From NCBI GenBank assembly GCA_003508835.1, contig PUFA01000555.1:62001-126000 (forward strand): DNA of 64,000 bases, in the 5' to 3' direction. Source of the stretch: Eonycteris spelaea. Taxonomy: Eukaryota > Chordata > Mammalia > Chiroptera > Pteropodidae. Under the pieces are notes generated by a model, which was not told the DNA's origin, searched no databases, and saw only the letters and a program-made list of their open reading frames with translations. Positions 41,385 to 53,824 of the stretch are shown in pieces (position 1 is the stretch's first letter; each line of letters opens with the position of its first letter). A program made the position numbers and the translations under genes.

Positions 41385-41510
41385 AATTTTTTGGTAACAG
41401 CTTTCTTGAGAGATATTCACATACAAAATAATTCACCCAATTCAGTGGTTTTAGTATATTCACAGAGTTGTGTAACCATCACTACAATTAATTTTATTGT
41501 CACTTTTATT
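41385..41510 (-). repeat. Old L1 3' UTR fragment
   Basis: ttcttgagagatattcacat and acccaattcagtggttttag, with gttgtgtaaccatcac, are typical of old L1 3' ends in reverse. Confidence 0.7.
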
Positions 41511-42339
41511 TTATTATTATTTTGTTTTTATTATTATCAGTTTTAAGTGAAGGGTTCTATATTGGGATAAGTTTTAGGAAGCTACAGTGCATTTTATATC
41601 CCACTTTATATATTATTGAAGAAGCCAAATTATTCTGTTAGTGGTGAAAGCACTGTGTGTGTGTGTCTAGTGTAATCATTTTAGGCATGAATTGAAGTTG
41701 AGGAGATAGTGTTGAGGATGATGGCATACTGAAACCTCTGAGGAAAAGTTTTATCTGTAAGATAAAGTGCTTATTTTGTGACATCTGCTTTATCAAATTC
41801 AGTTCAATCTCTTAATATTTTAAATTATTTCTTAAGTTTCTTTTAACAAGACAGAAACATGTATAAAAGTTTGTGTAAAATCTTATGATGTAGCAAATGA
41901 AAACCAAAAGAAAAAGCTGGCTTTTTTGAAGAAAGGAATACAACTGAATTATCAACATCATTGGTAGGTTTGGCATCTGAAAGAAAATGACTTTCAGATG
42001 TAGTTTAATAGATACTTGAAATTGTATACTATTTTTGTGACTTGGCTTTCATTAAAAATTTGAACCTAAATATATAGAAGATGGTGTTAGTATTACTTGA
42101 TGTGAAATATTTGTTTAATCTTTTCTTTTCCAAATATTTATATTTATATTTATATATGGTGTCATGATATGGAAGATGGAAAAATTCTGCACACCAGAAT
42201 TTCCAATAGGATGTGTTATTATCAAAAGTGGCATATCAAAAAATGCTTACATTTCAGTGTAAGTACTGAGAACTTACTATAAAAAGATCAGAATGTTGCT
42301 TCACCTCTAAATTGCTTTCTATTATGGTGACTTGGCAAA
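41511..42339. other. Intergenic sequence, no recognised element
   Basis: No gene or confident repeat. Confidence 0.35.
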
Positions 42340-42495
42340 CATTACTGGGAAACCTACCATCTTCTAGATTTTGTGCTAAGTGTTGGGATACAAAGACAAG
42401 TACACATGGTCCCTGCACTCTAAAAGTTCACAATCCTAAGTGTGGAGATAACAAATCAATGCAATAAAATGTTATGTAATAGGAGACTAAGGGAC
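42340..42495 (+). repeat. Ancient interspersed repeat fragment
   Basis: ttttgtgctaagtgttggg, atacaaagacaagtac and ccctgcactctaaaagttc follow the start of the family at 16985. Confidence 0.4.
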
Positions 42496-42499
42496 AAGG

Positions 42500-45450
42500 A
42501 GATATAATAGAGGGATTGGAAAAGTATTTGTCAGATAAATAGGTGGATGAGCATTTCTAGAGCATTTCTGAGTGACTTCTATATACATTCTCCTTCCCTT
42601 CCATGGTCTCCCCACCCTGCTTTCAAAATGGAAGGCCCCCTTGTTGCTTCTCTCTACTCTAGGATTAGAGATTAAAGTAGTCTCGATCCAACCAAATATG
42701 CAATCTAAGTGTTTGGCATGAATCACATATCTAGGAATGGTCTTGACATGGGAGTTTGGGAACAAGGGATGGAGTATTCTTAGCTTCTTCAGATTTTTTG
42801 CACAAATCATTTAGGAGTTAGGGAGACACCCCACAAATTAAATGTGTATGTGTGGGTGTGTGGGCTTCTGTGTGGGGTGGATAAAAGATAGGGTAGGAGT
42901 CAAGTTTTTAGGACAGACGATCTGGTCCAAAATAGCAGTTAGGGGAAGGAGAAACAAAAGAAAGGATGGTTCAAGACTTTCACTTCAAGATGGATCTCCC
43001 AAGCTTATGTTTCAGAACATTTTTTGCCTGGTGCAGAACCTTTGTCAGAGATGCTTTGGCTATTTTTCTCAATACAAAAAGAAGTTTATAAACAATAAAA
43101 CCCCAAAAGAACATTGAGAAAGACTAACAGATTATATTAACACAAATTAGGCCACCTAGCAATCACCAAATCTGCTACTCCTGAAGTCCCACAAAGCCTA
43201 GACAAATACAATAACTAGAGGGGGGCAGCTGGGGGAGACAAACACCCAGGATCAGACACACATCACCCAATGCGTTCTATTGCATTTGCCTCATTTCAAC
43301 ATAGAGAGGTAGGTTTTTGGTGATCTCATAGCATGTAACAAAACCCCCTTTTCTCCTTTAGCTACCATGACACTAAGCACTGCTGCAGCAGGGCAGGACA
43401 TTGGCCCTGGATGCCACAAAGAAGCCATCACTTATGGTCTCTCTGGAAGCCAAGGAGGAAAAACCCAGAATTTTTAAAGGTTAAAGAATTTAGTCCTTAC
43501 TTCATATATCCGTCTTTGGGCAGCTGAAGATGGGCACAGAGTTATTGTTCTTAAAACCTGGTTTTACCAACTCATATTTTCTTTTTATAAACACACGTAC
43601 ATACACCTTGTTGTGCACAGTAGGCTTAGCCCAATCCAGTACAGGATGGATCCGGTATGTAAAGCGAGTCCCAAACCCTGAGATTAGACACCTGGAACAG
43701 CAATTCTTTATTACACATGTATAGACAACCCTCACCTAATCTTTGCTTCCCCTCTGCACCTTCACCTGGCCTGGCCTCTCCTAACTTCTGTACCGCCCAT
43801 TCCTATTCAGACCAATTTCCAATCTGCCAGTAGATCAAGTCATGGGGCCACCCAGTTAAAACCAAGTGTTCCATGAAACATTGAAGGTGGAGGGGTTTCA
43901 AGGGGATGCTATGGCAGAAAAGCCAGCTCTAATTGGCAAAAATGAGGTAGTTCAATAGGCTATATGCTCCAGGTAGTTCTCACTGTGATAAAACAACAAC
44001 AAAAAGTATTCCTGCTGTGCAGATCCAGAGCTGCTGCCCATTTATCACTAAGATTGCTCTTGCACCTGAGAACACAGTGCAGGAATGAGGGACTTAGATT
44101 AAAATACACAAAAATACAAAACAAGAATATTATATTACACAAAAAGTTAAAATGCACAAGATAAAACATTCGCACACAGCTAGTGCAGTTGGAGTCCTGG
44201 AGAAAGTGTGACCCAAGATGCAGTTATCCAAGGGACCAAATAAATAAATTATATTGGCCAGAATGGGGTGGGAGTGAACTTAGGAGCAGCTGTTCCCCCG
44301 ATCACCCTTTTTTGCCTGTCATCACAACCCATTGCTTGGGAGAGTTCTCAGCACCCTATCCAAAGAGTGAGTTATGTGAAGACGAGATGTAGAAAAACCC
44401 TGCCTTACTCCTGAGAGATTCCCTTCCATGGAATATGATCGTTTGTGGGTTGGGTGCATCAGTCTGGTCTCATGATTTATCTTTTCACTCTGGCGTGGGA
44501 AATATTATTACTTATCCTTCTTTAAAAAGAGAAAAAAATAAGAAAACAACGACCCTATCCAGTTCACTTTCAAAAGATGAAGATTCTGGGTATGGAGACT
44601 CAGATAAAACAGGCAGGGAGGGATTTTCTCCAAAGCCCTCACATGCGTTTGAGTAGAGCATGGTTGGAGTTCCTTTGCTTCACCCCTTACCCACTGCCAA
44701 GAGATAATGGGGTATGATGCTGTGGACTCTGGCCTGAGATATATGGCAGTGCCAGCTGCCCTCTACTTACCCTGAAACTACTTCTTAAATCTTCCTGATG
44801 GCAAAAGGATAGTCCTCTTTCCCCACCCACTGTGTCAATTCTGGGCCTCTGGGAACAGGACATGGCTATGGATATCTTCTTCCTTCCTGTGAGCTGGGGC
44901 CTGCTGGGCCTTCAGTGGACCTGAGGCCACCCATATGGCTGATGCTCTGGCAGAAGTGGCACTTCTTGGGCTGGGGTGGCAGCTTGCATTCCTTGGCATG
45001 ATGATCTAGACCTCCACAGCTATAGCACCTGCCTTCCTATGATCTATGCTTCTGCATGTTCTTCCTTTTGGCTGCCTCTCACTCTCTGTACAGAACACAC
45101 CTCTGCAGGGCCAGTGACTCGATAGATTACAGGCCATTGGAGGACTTCTTAAAGGTGAACTCTACTGCCTCTCACCTTCCTTCAAGTTCCTGAAGCCCTC
45201 CCTGTGCAGATTACTCTGGTGCATAAAGACATTCACCGAGGGGTCGAGCACGACCCTGGCGAGGGCGGTCGTGGACCGGAAGCCGAGGCCCATGCTCACG
45301 TTGAACCACTCGCAGATGCCAGCACCGGCACCGTGCAGCAGCTGGGGCTCCTCTGCCGCCGGGCCGCGTCCTTGGGCGCCTCCTCCGGCGGCTTAGTGCA
45401 GCCACCTGCAAACTGCTGGTTTAACCCAGAGCCTATGGTAGTTGGCTAAG
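42500..45450 (-). pseudogene. LIN28A processed pseudogene with long 3' UTR
   Basis: LIN28A is an RNA-binding protein that blocks let-7 maturation. On the minus strand the coding relic spans about 45440-44835: QQFAGGCT near the start, PQLLHGAGAGICEWFNV, a cold-shock domain with changed RNP motifs (GLGFRS, VNVFMHQ), a CCHC knuckle (CYSCGG-like, DHHAKEC), a second partial knuckle (CHFCQS), and PEAQN-like text before TGA (44837-44835). There are in-frame stops and shifts, and no introns. The sequence below 44835 continues as LIN28A 3' UTR, as I recall it, to about 42.5 kb; that lower boundary is uncertain. I see no intact ORF. Confidence 0.9.
43943..43965 (-). promoter_or_regulatory. let-7 seed-match site kept in the LIN28A relic
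   Basis: On the minus strand the 3' UTR relic reads CTACCTCA (43950-43943), an exact match to the let-7 seed, preceded by AGCCTATTGAA, which pairs with the let-7 3' half. This is the known let-7 site of LIN28A. It only matters if the relic is transcribed on this strand. Confidence 0.7.
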
Positions 45451-46425
45451 CCCATGGCCCCAGACCCTAGGTCAGGAGGCTGCTGGCCCCAGAGAAGTCC
45501 GGAGGCAAAAGGGATTGGGGATGAGGCAGCTACATCATCCCCAGCACAATAGCGGTGGAGGGCCCACGGATGGTACTCTTGTTTCTTTCCAGAGAAAAGG
45601 GTAGTTCTTCTTAAATTTCATTCATGCACCACTTTATCTTGATGATTTTTCCTATATCTGAGTCACCTATAGTATTATTTATCTATTTTTTAAAATCCAT
45701 AATTTAACCCAAATCTATTTAGAAAGCAAACTATAATAGCCCAGAAATTACAAGTTTAGCATAGTACTTATATGTTTTACCTATCTAATTTCAAGTCAAT
45801 AGGTAAAAAAGTGAAGTTCCAATTTTTTGTTAATCTACTACCTGAAATTATCTCATATATTCCCACTTATGTGTATTCTTCACAATAGGAAACATTAAAG
45901 TGCAAAATACCGGAGGAGCAACAAACAACTGCTTAATTGATCATTCTTTTAAAGTAAGGGAAGAATGGCAGAAAAGAAGGGTTCATGAACAGGAGAAATC
46001 TTGATTAATGTAGTCTGTGTTTGATACCATATATCGAAGTGATTTCTTTGGGACCATTTGAAGACTATATCTGTGAAGATCAAATCTGAGAAGAATAAAC
46101 AGAGCAAGGGGATGAAAGAGCCCTAGTTGGCCAAAGTAGCAGTAACTAATCAACACTTGTGGTTTGCCACCCTAAAATTACCAAGGTTAAGTAAAACTGG
46201 CAGTTGCCTTTTATTATCCCTTTTATATAGAAAGGAACTCTTTCAGCAAATTTCTCAATTATTTTTACTTTAAGGATATTTATTTTGCGCAGATGTTGAT
46301 GTCCGCCTCCCCCCGCCTTTTTAAACACAGGTTCCCTTTCATTGCAAAATTAAATCTGTGGGTAAGTTTCAGAAAAGTTGTTCACAGTGTTTATAGGATT
46401 ATTGATTATATTTGTGGGAATAATT
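45451..46425. other. Intergenic sequence, no recognised element
   Basis: No gene is visible in this A/T-rich stretch. Confidence 0.35.
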
Positions 46426-46740
46426 ATATCAACTCTTCTCAAAGTGAGGTCTGGAGTTCTCTGAGAACTTTTCAGGGGGTCTTCAAGGTCAAAATTATAA
46501 TGATAGTATTAAGATGTTATTAGCCTTCTTTACTCTCATTCTTTCATGAGTGTAAAGAGGAATTTTCCAGAGGCTATATGAAGATTAATGTAATGTGTGC
46601 TTCTGTATTTTTGTGTTTTAAAATTTTCTCATTTTAAGTTCTAATGTAGTCAATATGTATAGATACATAAAAGCTTTGTAAAGTCCTTAATATTTAAGAG
46701 TAGGAATCTTGAGATTAAAAAAGTTTGAGAACTGCTGAAG
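46426..46740 (+). mobile_element. hAT-like DNA transposon fossil
   Basis: Ends read ctcttctcaaagtgaggtc and gtttgagaactgctg, imperfect inverted repeats. Internal text ttttcagggggtcttcaag and ggtcaaaattataatg is a familiar mammalian MER element of hAT type, exact family uncertain. Confidence 0.6.
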
Positions 46741-46779
46741 TAGATGTTTAGAATCAGAGTGGCAAATATGGTTGTCTGA

Positions 46780-46925
46780 TTAATAAAAAGGTTTTTTTTG
46801 CTTTAAAATTAGCATATGCACATTGTACAACCACTATCACCATGATTACAAAAATAATACATGTTTGTAAAAACCTCATACAGCACAGATGTATGAAGAG
46901 TACGAAGTGAGTCTCCCTATAATCC
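46780..46925. repeat. Old repeat fragment
   Basis: Resembles the block at 52860-53050 (attatagaaaacttgg / acaaaaataatacatg type text). Family not identified. Confidence 0.3.
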
Positions 46926-46934
46926 TCCTTACAT

Positions 46935-47345
46935 TTATTTTATTTATATTTATTTTTTATTTTATTAAATTTATTTATTTCAAGTATACAATTATATAGG
47001 TTTCAAGTGTACAATTCAATAACATGCCATATGTGTAATGCATTGTGTGTTCACCACCCAAAGTTAGATTTCCTTTTGTCACCATATATTTGATCCATTT
47101 TATCTTTATGTACCTTCCCCTCCCCATTTCCCTCTGGTAACCAGTAAACTGTCATCCATGTCTACGAGTCTCTGTTTGTCTTGTTTGTTTGTTGCTTTCA
47201 GTTTTATATCCCACATATGAGTGATAGCATATGGGTCTCAACTTTTTTCTGTTCGACTTATTTCCCTTAGCAAGATAATATCAATATCCATCTGTGATGT
47301 CACAAATGGCAGTATTTCATCTTATAGCTGAGAATCCTCCTCAAT
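46935..47345 (-). repeat. L1 LINE 3' UTR fragment
   Basis: aggtttcaagtgtacaattc, tgttcaccacccaaag, ttatatcccacatatgagtg and gatgtcacaaatggcag are reverse L1 3' UTR text, close to the large L1 at 55.4 kb. Confidence 0.85.
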
Positions 47346-47649
47346 TTTAATAGATTCTTTTTATGTATATATAATTTTTTTAAAATCTAAATGAGAGTAT
47401 AATACATATATATTATATATTTCTGTAATCTGCTTCTTTGGTTGTCTTTATTTAGAAGTTTATAATGGACTTCTTATCATGCTCACCTAGATAGATAGGT
47501 AGATAGATAAATAGATTGATAGATAGAGAATACAAGAGTGAGAAAGCATTTATACTTCTTTACTAGTTTCATAATATTCCATTGTATGGATGGATGGATC
47601 ATAATTTTTTGTTTTCAGTTTGTATTATTAAGAATGCTGTAGTGACCAT
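47346..47649. other. A/T-rich sequence with short GATA-type repeat and L1-like scraps
   Basis: (TAGA)n-like text at about 47490-47526 and a short GGAT run at 47588-47599. tttcataatattccattgta suggests another reverse L1 scrap. Confidence 0.5.
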
Positions 47650-47805
47650 TCTTTTATTTCTCTTAGTCTCATCTGTAAATGGGTATAAGATTAGTATTAC
47701 TATATAGGGTTGATGTGGGGCTAAATAAGATACTTGTAAAGTGCTTGGAGCAGTGTCTAATACATAATAGGTGCTCAAGAAATGATGTTTATTATTGTAC
47801 AAACA
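47650..47805 (+). repeat. MIR SINE 3' half
   Basis: agtctcatctgtaaatggg, gtaaagtgcttggagcagtg and cataataggtgctcaag are plus-strand MIR words in order. Confidence 0.8.
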
Positions 47806-47869
47806 TCTGTGTATTCATCTAATTATTGTCCTAGGATAAATTGGGTGTAAAATACAGATACAGAGGACC

Positions 47870-48800
47870 ACACAGAACATACATAGAGTTTAATGAATTG
47901 TTATAAGGGAAGCACCTTTGTATATCCCAACTAGTTCAAGAAATAGGATTTGGCCAGCCGCCTCAGAAGATATCCATGTGTCCCCAACCATTTATAACAC
48001 CTTTCGTTCCCCTAAAGTAACCACGATTCTAATTTTCATTCTAATCACTTCCTTGAGTTTCTTTTATAGTTTTATCACCCAAGTCTACATCCCTAGTTTA
48101 TCCCATATTTATTCTCATTATAGTTTAGATATAACCATTTAATGTATCTTTTTTTTTTCATTATTTTATTATGAGTATTTTCAAACACACAGGAAAGTTG
48201 AATGAATTGTATAGTGGACACTTATATACCCAGAACATAGATTTTATAGTTAGCATTTTTCTATGTTTGATTTACCACATATCTATCCATTTGTCCATCT
48301 ATATGTCATTCATCTAAACAATGGTGCATGTTTCTCTGGCTTTCATTTCTTGAAAATTGGCAGAAGAATCCAGCAGCTTGATTAAATTCAGGTTTGATCT
48401 CTTCATCGGTAGTGATGTGCAAGGTAATGGTGTGAAGTTTCATCATGAGGCATGCGATATCTCTTTTTAAAAAATAGATTTATTATTAGAGCAGGTAAAG
48501 AGAAAAGTTGAGTGGCAGGTACAAAGATTTCCCATGTACCCCTACCCCCACACATGCACAGCCTCTCCCATTATCGACATCCCACACCAGAATGGGACAT
48601 TTGTTACAATTGATTAACATACACTGATACATCATTATCACCTAAAGTTTATTGTTTACATTAGGGTTCACTCTTGGTGGTGTACTTCTAATGGATTTGG
48701 ATAAATGTGTAATGACTTGTATCCACTGTATCTTATAAGGTATCTTACAGGATAGTTTCACTGCCCTAAAAATTTCTGTGCTCTGCCTATTCATCCCTCC
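47870..48800 (-). repeat. L1-type LINE 3' fragments, several pieces
   Basis: 47870-48140 and 48150-48450 are old reverse L1-like 3' ends. 48475-48800 is clearer (gggacatttgttacaattg, gtttacattagggttcactc, ctgcctattcatccctcc). All are non-coding. Confidence 0.6.
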
Positions 48801-49479
48801 TCTCCACCTGATGTCTTTTGTCTCCCTTTTTGTTTTGATATGTGGATCCATTAATTTATTGAGACTGCACACACTGGAGAAACAGCATGTGGAATGAGCT
48901 TCCATCAACCAGCAAACAACTCTTTTCCCTTGCAATGTCTGTCCAGCACCCTCTACTGACAAAGTTCCATTCTGTGCCAGCTTACAAAGGAAAAATATTT
49001 AAACTATTTAAAGGACCCAGAGAATTTTCGCAGAGGTCAAAAAGCACGAATTTGGAAATGTGAGGCAATAAATCAATAACTGGCACACTTTACACACATG
49101 TACTGATCAATACTCTGATGAAAGAGAGCCCCCTGCATATCTCCAATAATCTCTGTGCAGCTCTCTTCCTTCTGGTGCTGTTGTCCCACAAAATCTAGCC
49201 CCCTTGTCTTCTCAACTCCCGAAGACTGCAGGGCTCTGCTTGGGTACTCTTTCCCTCCTTGACAGCCTGGAAATTCTCTCTGGGAAGTAAGGTTAAGGCA
49301 GTAGTAGGACTCACTTTATTTGTTCCCCTTCTTTTGGTGATCATTTTCTAAACGTTCTTTGTTGTCCAGTCTGAAAACTGCTGTTTCATATATTTTATCC
49401 ATTTTTTTTTAAGTTGTCGAAGGTGAAAGGATAAATCTGGTCTCATGTTATCCCATCATGTCTGGAGGAGGAAGTCCAA
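48801..49479. other. Intergenic sequence, no recognised element
   Basis: Mid G+C content with no gene visible. Confidence 0.35.
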
Positions 49480-49885
49480 CTCCCTTGCTTTCTTGTTGTA
49501 TATATTTACTTGGTTTGTAACTTTACCTATGATTTCATTTTTAAGTTTTCAGAATCTCTTTGTTTTAGTTGTGTCACTTATAATACAATATATTGATATC
49601 TTCTGAAAAATCTTTTCCTCTTAATAGGTGAGTGAAGCCCATTTACATTTATTGATATGACATTTGGTCTCAGTTCTGTTATATTATTTTATGTTTTTTT
49701 TTTAACGCTTACAGCACCTGGTCTTCCTAGGTGGTCTCCCACCCAAGTACTAACCAGGCCCGATCCTGCTTAGCTTCCAAGATCAAACAAGATCGGGCAT
49801 TTTCAGGGTGGCATGGCTGTAGATGATTTTATGTTTTGTTTACTATTTTCATATTCTACATTTTATTGACTCTAACTCACTTTTT
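49480..49885 (-). repeat. L1 fragment hosting a 5S SINE
   Basis: Reverse L1-like text on both sides (ggtgagtgaagcccatttac; attttattgactctaac) is continuous if the SINE and one target repeat are removed. Confidence 0.6.
49698..49825 (-). repeat. 5S rRNA-derived SINE (MEG-RS-like), copy 3
   Basis: Reverse 5S head: cttacagcacctggtcttcc, ggtggtctcccacccaag, tactaaccaggcccgatcc and tgcttagcttccaagatc, ending gggtggcatggctgtag. The plus-strand T run at the left is its A tail. The perfect direct repeat attttatgtttt at 49686-49697 and 49826-49837 marks the insertion. No tail module is present. It retains a near-intact pol III internal promoter. Confidence 0.92.
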
Positions 49886-50169
49886 CTCATTTATGAAATT
49901 AAGACATGTCTTCCAGGCATGTCAAAATTTAATTGGAGATGTTTTTTCTTAGCAGGACATAAAATAATGATGTTTTACAATTGGTGGCATTATAGATTTA
50001 ATGAAAAATAATTTGAAAAGACCTTATGTAGTCTGCATTTTTTTTGAGATGGTAAATTTGATTAAAAATTATTTATTAAAATATGGTTAGTAGTCTGCAT
50101 TTTTATTGTAATTTTTCTAACATTTAAGAAAGTTTCTTTCAAATATGTGGTGACAGAAAGAAATTAACT
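49886..50169. other. Intergenic, A/T-rich
   Basis: No feature is visible. Confidence 0.3.
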
Positions 50170-50925
50170 TTGAGCGGTGAACACACAATGTAATATATAT
50201 ATATGTATATATAATATGCCTTACTGTTAAGTTGCACATTTGAAACTTACTGGATTTCATTAACCGATGTCATCATAATAAAAAAAAATAAATAAACAAA
50301 CAAACAAGCAAATAAATAAATACTAAAAAAAAGAAAGCAGAAGACTATTGCTAAAGCTGGGGGTAAGGATTAACTGTAAAGGAAAATGAGGGAACTTTTC
50401 ATAGTGATGGAAATGTTCTAAAACTGGATTATGCTGATAACTGCAAAACTATACATTTACTAAAATCGTGGATTCATACACTTACAAAAAATGAATGTTG
50501 TGCTATGTAAATTATACTTCAATAAGGTTGTTAATTTTTTTATAGGTAAAAGTGAATACCAAATGCTGGCAAGGAGTTGCAATGACAAATCTCATACACT
50601 GCCAGGAAGAATGTAAATTGGTACAAATATTTTGGAAATAGTTTGTCACTATATGATAGAAGATTTGCATACCTCATGACTTAACAGTTGAAGTACTAGG
50701 TTAGTACCCTAGGGTATCTTATATGTTCATTGCTACATTGTTTGTAATAGCCTTAAACTGGGAAAATGCAAATGTCCATCAAGAATAGAATGAATAAATC
50801 ATTTGTCTCATCTTTATACAATGAAATACAATATAGCAATGGAAGAGAACACAGTAAGTTTACACATGCCAACATAAATGAATCTCACTAATATATTGGT
50901 TGAGTGAAATAAACCAAAGAGTAAA
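50170..50925 (+). repeat. Three L1 3' ends in tandem
   Basis: Pieces end at about 50320 (aaataaataaacaaacaaac), at about 50530 (atgtaaattatacttcaat) and at about 50925 (gttgagtgaaataaaccaaag). All are plus strand, old and non-coding. Confidence 0.65.
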
Positions 50926-50939
50926 AATAACGGTTTGTA

Positions 50940-51970
50940 TTTTTGTTACAGTCCCTTGATTTATACCTACTTAGCAGTCATATCTTTCTTTAGAAAGTGT
51001 CATGCATTTTCATGATTATGTGTCCCTATGGATTTTTGTTTTGCTTTGTTTTTAATCCTGTTTGTAATCCTGTGAGTTTCCTGGATTGGTGCCTTTTTCA
51101 GCTCTAGAATTCTCAGCCATTGTCAGATATTTTCTTCTTTCTTTTCAGACTTAAGTTAAAGCTATATTTAATATTCCCGTTTTCTCGTCTATGTTTCTTA
51201 ACCTCCCTCCTGTATTTTCCACTTTGTTTCTGTATTCTGTTTTTCTGGCCTACATTTTGTCTTTGATTTCTTCAGTTGTTTCTTCTCTTAAACATAGACA
51301 TTGCATGTTTAATTTTAACAATCATCTTTCTAACTTATATAAGTTTTATTTTGTTCATTTCAAATCCGCTATGTCATTATTTTATATTTTGTACTTTTCT
51401 ATTTCATGCATGTGCTTCCATGCTTGTGTATTATTTCTTTTAAATATATTAAATTTAGTTCATTTTAAATGTGCCTATGATGATTCCTGTATCTGAAATA
51501 TTTGCAGGTTTGTTTCTGATGATTCTTGTTCCTGATGCCGCTTTTCCTTGTATGCTTTGTTGTTTTGGCTACATACTTATTGTTCTCAAATATTATTTGT
51601 GGAGTTTCTTTGAGTCCTAGGGTCACAGTACTTTCCTTAAGGAAGGATTTTCATTTACTTCTGCAAGGTGTTTTTGGGGAAATATCAGTCTGGGACCACC
51701 TTAAAACAAACTCGCAACTTGAACTTCCTGGGGCTACCTAGGTGATACAAAACTATGTTAGGGCTGGCAAGTAACCACAACTTTTCAGGGACAATTTTCA
51801 CCTCCTGCCACTCTTTGTTCTGTTTAGCATCAAGCAACTGTTTAACATCTTTTCTGTAGTCCATTGGGAATGTGGAGTAGGTTTGCTTCTTGCTCACCTT
51901 TACTTGGAGGGTGTTGCTTTTGTGAGGGGTGGGTGATCTCACCTTAATGTGGAAAGGATGTCATATTAAC
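50940..51970 (-). repeat. Old L1-type LINE 5'/ORF1 region
   Basis: Reverse text such as cagttgtttcttctcttaaac and attgtcagatattttcttc, then gggaccaccttaaaacaaac, fits the 5' half of an old L1. No intact frame. The assignment is moderate. Confidence 0.4.
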
Positions 51971-52059
51971 CTTCTCACTTGGGAGGCAATAGTAGGGCTC
52001 AAAGAGATTAGATGACTTGTTTGTAGTCATATGCTAGTAAATGGCTGATTGCAAAGCTT

Positions 52060-52500
52060 GTATTGTTAATCCTTGTCTTTGTTAGGGCTGCCTTAACAAA
52101 GGACCACAGAATGGGTAGCTTACAACAGAAATTTATTGTCTCATAGTCTGGAAAATGTTGGTTCCTTCTGATGGCTGAGTTGGGGAGACTCTGTTCCATA
52201 CCTCTCTCCCAGCTTCTGGTAATGAGCACCAATTCTTGGCATTCTGTGGCTTGCAGCTATATCACTCCAATCTCTGCTTCTGTCATTGCATGGCATTCTT
52301 CCTGTGTGTCTCTGTCTTCACAAGGCCCTTTTCTTGTCTTTAAAGACACGAGTCATATTGGATTAGAGCCCACCCTAATGGCCTCATCTTAATTTGATTT
52401 GTCTGCAAAGACTACATTTCCAAATAAAGTCTCATTTATAGGTAGTAGGGGTTAGGGCTTCAACATATCTTCTTGGAGGACACAATCCAACCAAACAAGT
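52060..52500 (+). mobile_element. LTR-like mammalian repeat
   Basis: The order tttgttagggctgccttaac, cacagaatgggtagcttac, cagaaatttattgtctcat, gtcatattggattagagccc, caccctaatggcctcatc and aatccaaccaaac is that of a very common dispersed mammalian repeat, which I believe is LTR-derived. Family not named with confidence. Confidence 0.55.
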
Positions 52501-52600
52501 CTATAACAAAAATTGCCAAGTCTCCAGGGAAAAAGTCATTCAGGCTTCCTCAACCACTTCTACCAGAAAAGAGCAGTCAAACATTTTTTTTCGCGTATTA

Positions 52601-52780
52601 GAGCGGTGGTTTCTCAAAGTATGTTCCAGGACCAGGAACATTAGTGTTCCCTGGGAGTTTGTTAGACATACAGAATCTCAGGTCTTACCATAGACCTAGT
52701 GAATCATTAATCTGAATTTTAACAAGGTCCCTGGGTGATTTGTATAAACTTTTGTGTTTAAGAAGCATTAATCTAGGAAG
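52601..52780 (+). mobile_element. MER5A-like hAT fossil
   Basis: gtggtttctcaaagtatg, ccctgggagtttgttagac, catacagaatctcagg, gaattttaacaaggtccc and gtttaagaagcatt match MER5A order. Confidence 0.8.
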
Positions 52781-52859
52781 TTTATATAATTATCTTCAGA
52801 TATAGATGTGGCTATTAAGGAGTGAACTAATGAATACTTGGCTGGTAGAGAGAGTTTAA

Positions 52860-53050
52860 TTCAATTTTTTTTGTTTTGATGCTTCTAATTATAAATGTAA
52901 ATATACCCTCATTATAGAAAACTTGGAAAGTACAGAAAAGTATAAAGAAACAGCAGGAAAATTATTGCCTATAATCTCACTACCCAGAGGCACCATTGTT
53001 AACATTCTGAAACACATTCTGCTATTTTTTTTCTTACTTCATTACTTTTA
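52860..53050. repeat. Old repeat fragment, family not identified
   Basis: attatagaaaacttggaaag, cagaaaagtataaagaaac and accattgttaacattctg are words of a common old element. Confidence 0.4.
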
Positions 53051-53824
53051 CCTTAAATAAAGCCCAAATGTTTGATATACTTAAACTTTATATATTGATA
53101 ACATTTTATTAGTTTATTTGTATTACTTCAGAGTTTTGTGTGATTAAAAACTCAAAGAGATATTTATGAATTTTTACAGTTTTGCATGATTATTCCTTTG
53201 TAGCAATTGTTTAAGACCATAGAGGTAACAGCTATTTAAGACTAGAATTAACTGACATCTTAATTTTAGGCCAGATGCTCATGGCTGTAGTTTCAATTTT
53301 ATAAAAACACATTTACTCTTCACTATGCTTAATTTAAAAGCTCAATTTTTAAAGAACTAGTGTATCTCATTTTTATTCCATGATTAAATTTTATATTATT
53401 TAGTTTCCAGGAAAAGTTCAAACTTCTTCAAAATTTCTTAATCTTTTTGCAGTCTGAATTCAACAAAAGTAATACTCCTTCTTCAGTCATGTTGCTATTA
53501 CTATTATATACCACAGGGATAGTGAAACAGATTGGGGTATTGCAAGATTGGTTACTGCTGGAGTTGAACCCAAACGGAAATTACAGAATATCTTTTTAAT
53601 TAGCTTCATTAAATTAAAAAAATAACTTAAAATGTAGAAGTTCTCAACTAGAATTTTTATGTTTAGGATGTGCATGTGATATAACCTTAATATACCTTTT
53701 AAAAAATCAAATAGGTAGGTTTTATTCTCTTTAATCTATAGTAAGCATCTGAATACCATGTAATGTGAGGAAGAATTGGGCGATCTGAAAGAGAATAGAC
53801 TTATTGAGGGTATCTAACTCTCTT
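53051..53824. other. Intergenic sequence, no recognised element
   Basis: A/T-rich. No gene is visible. Confidence 0.35.

Noticed and set aside
45204..45449. 81-codon plus-strand open stretch in G+C-rich sequence
   Set aside because: It is antisense to the cold-shock domain of the LIN28A relic.
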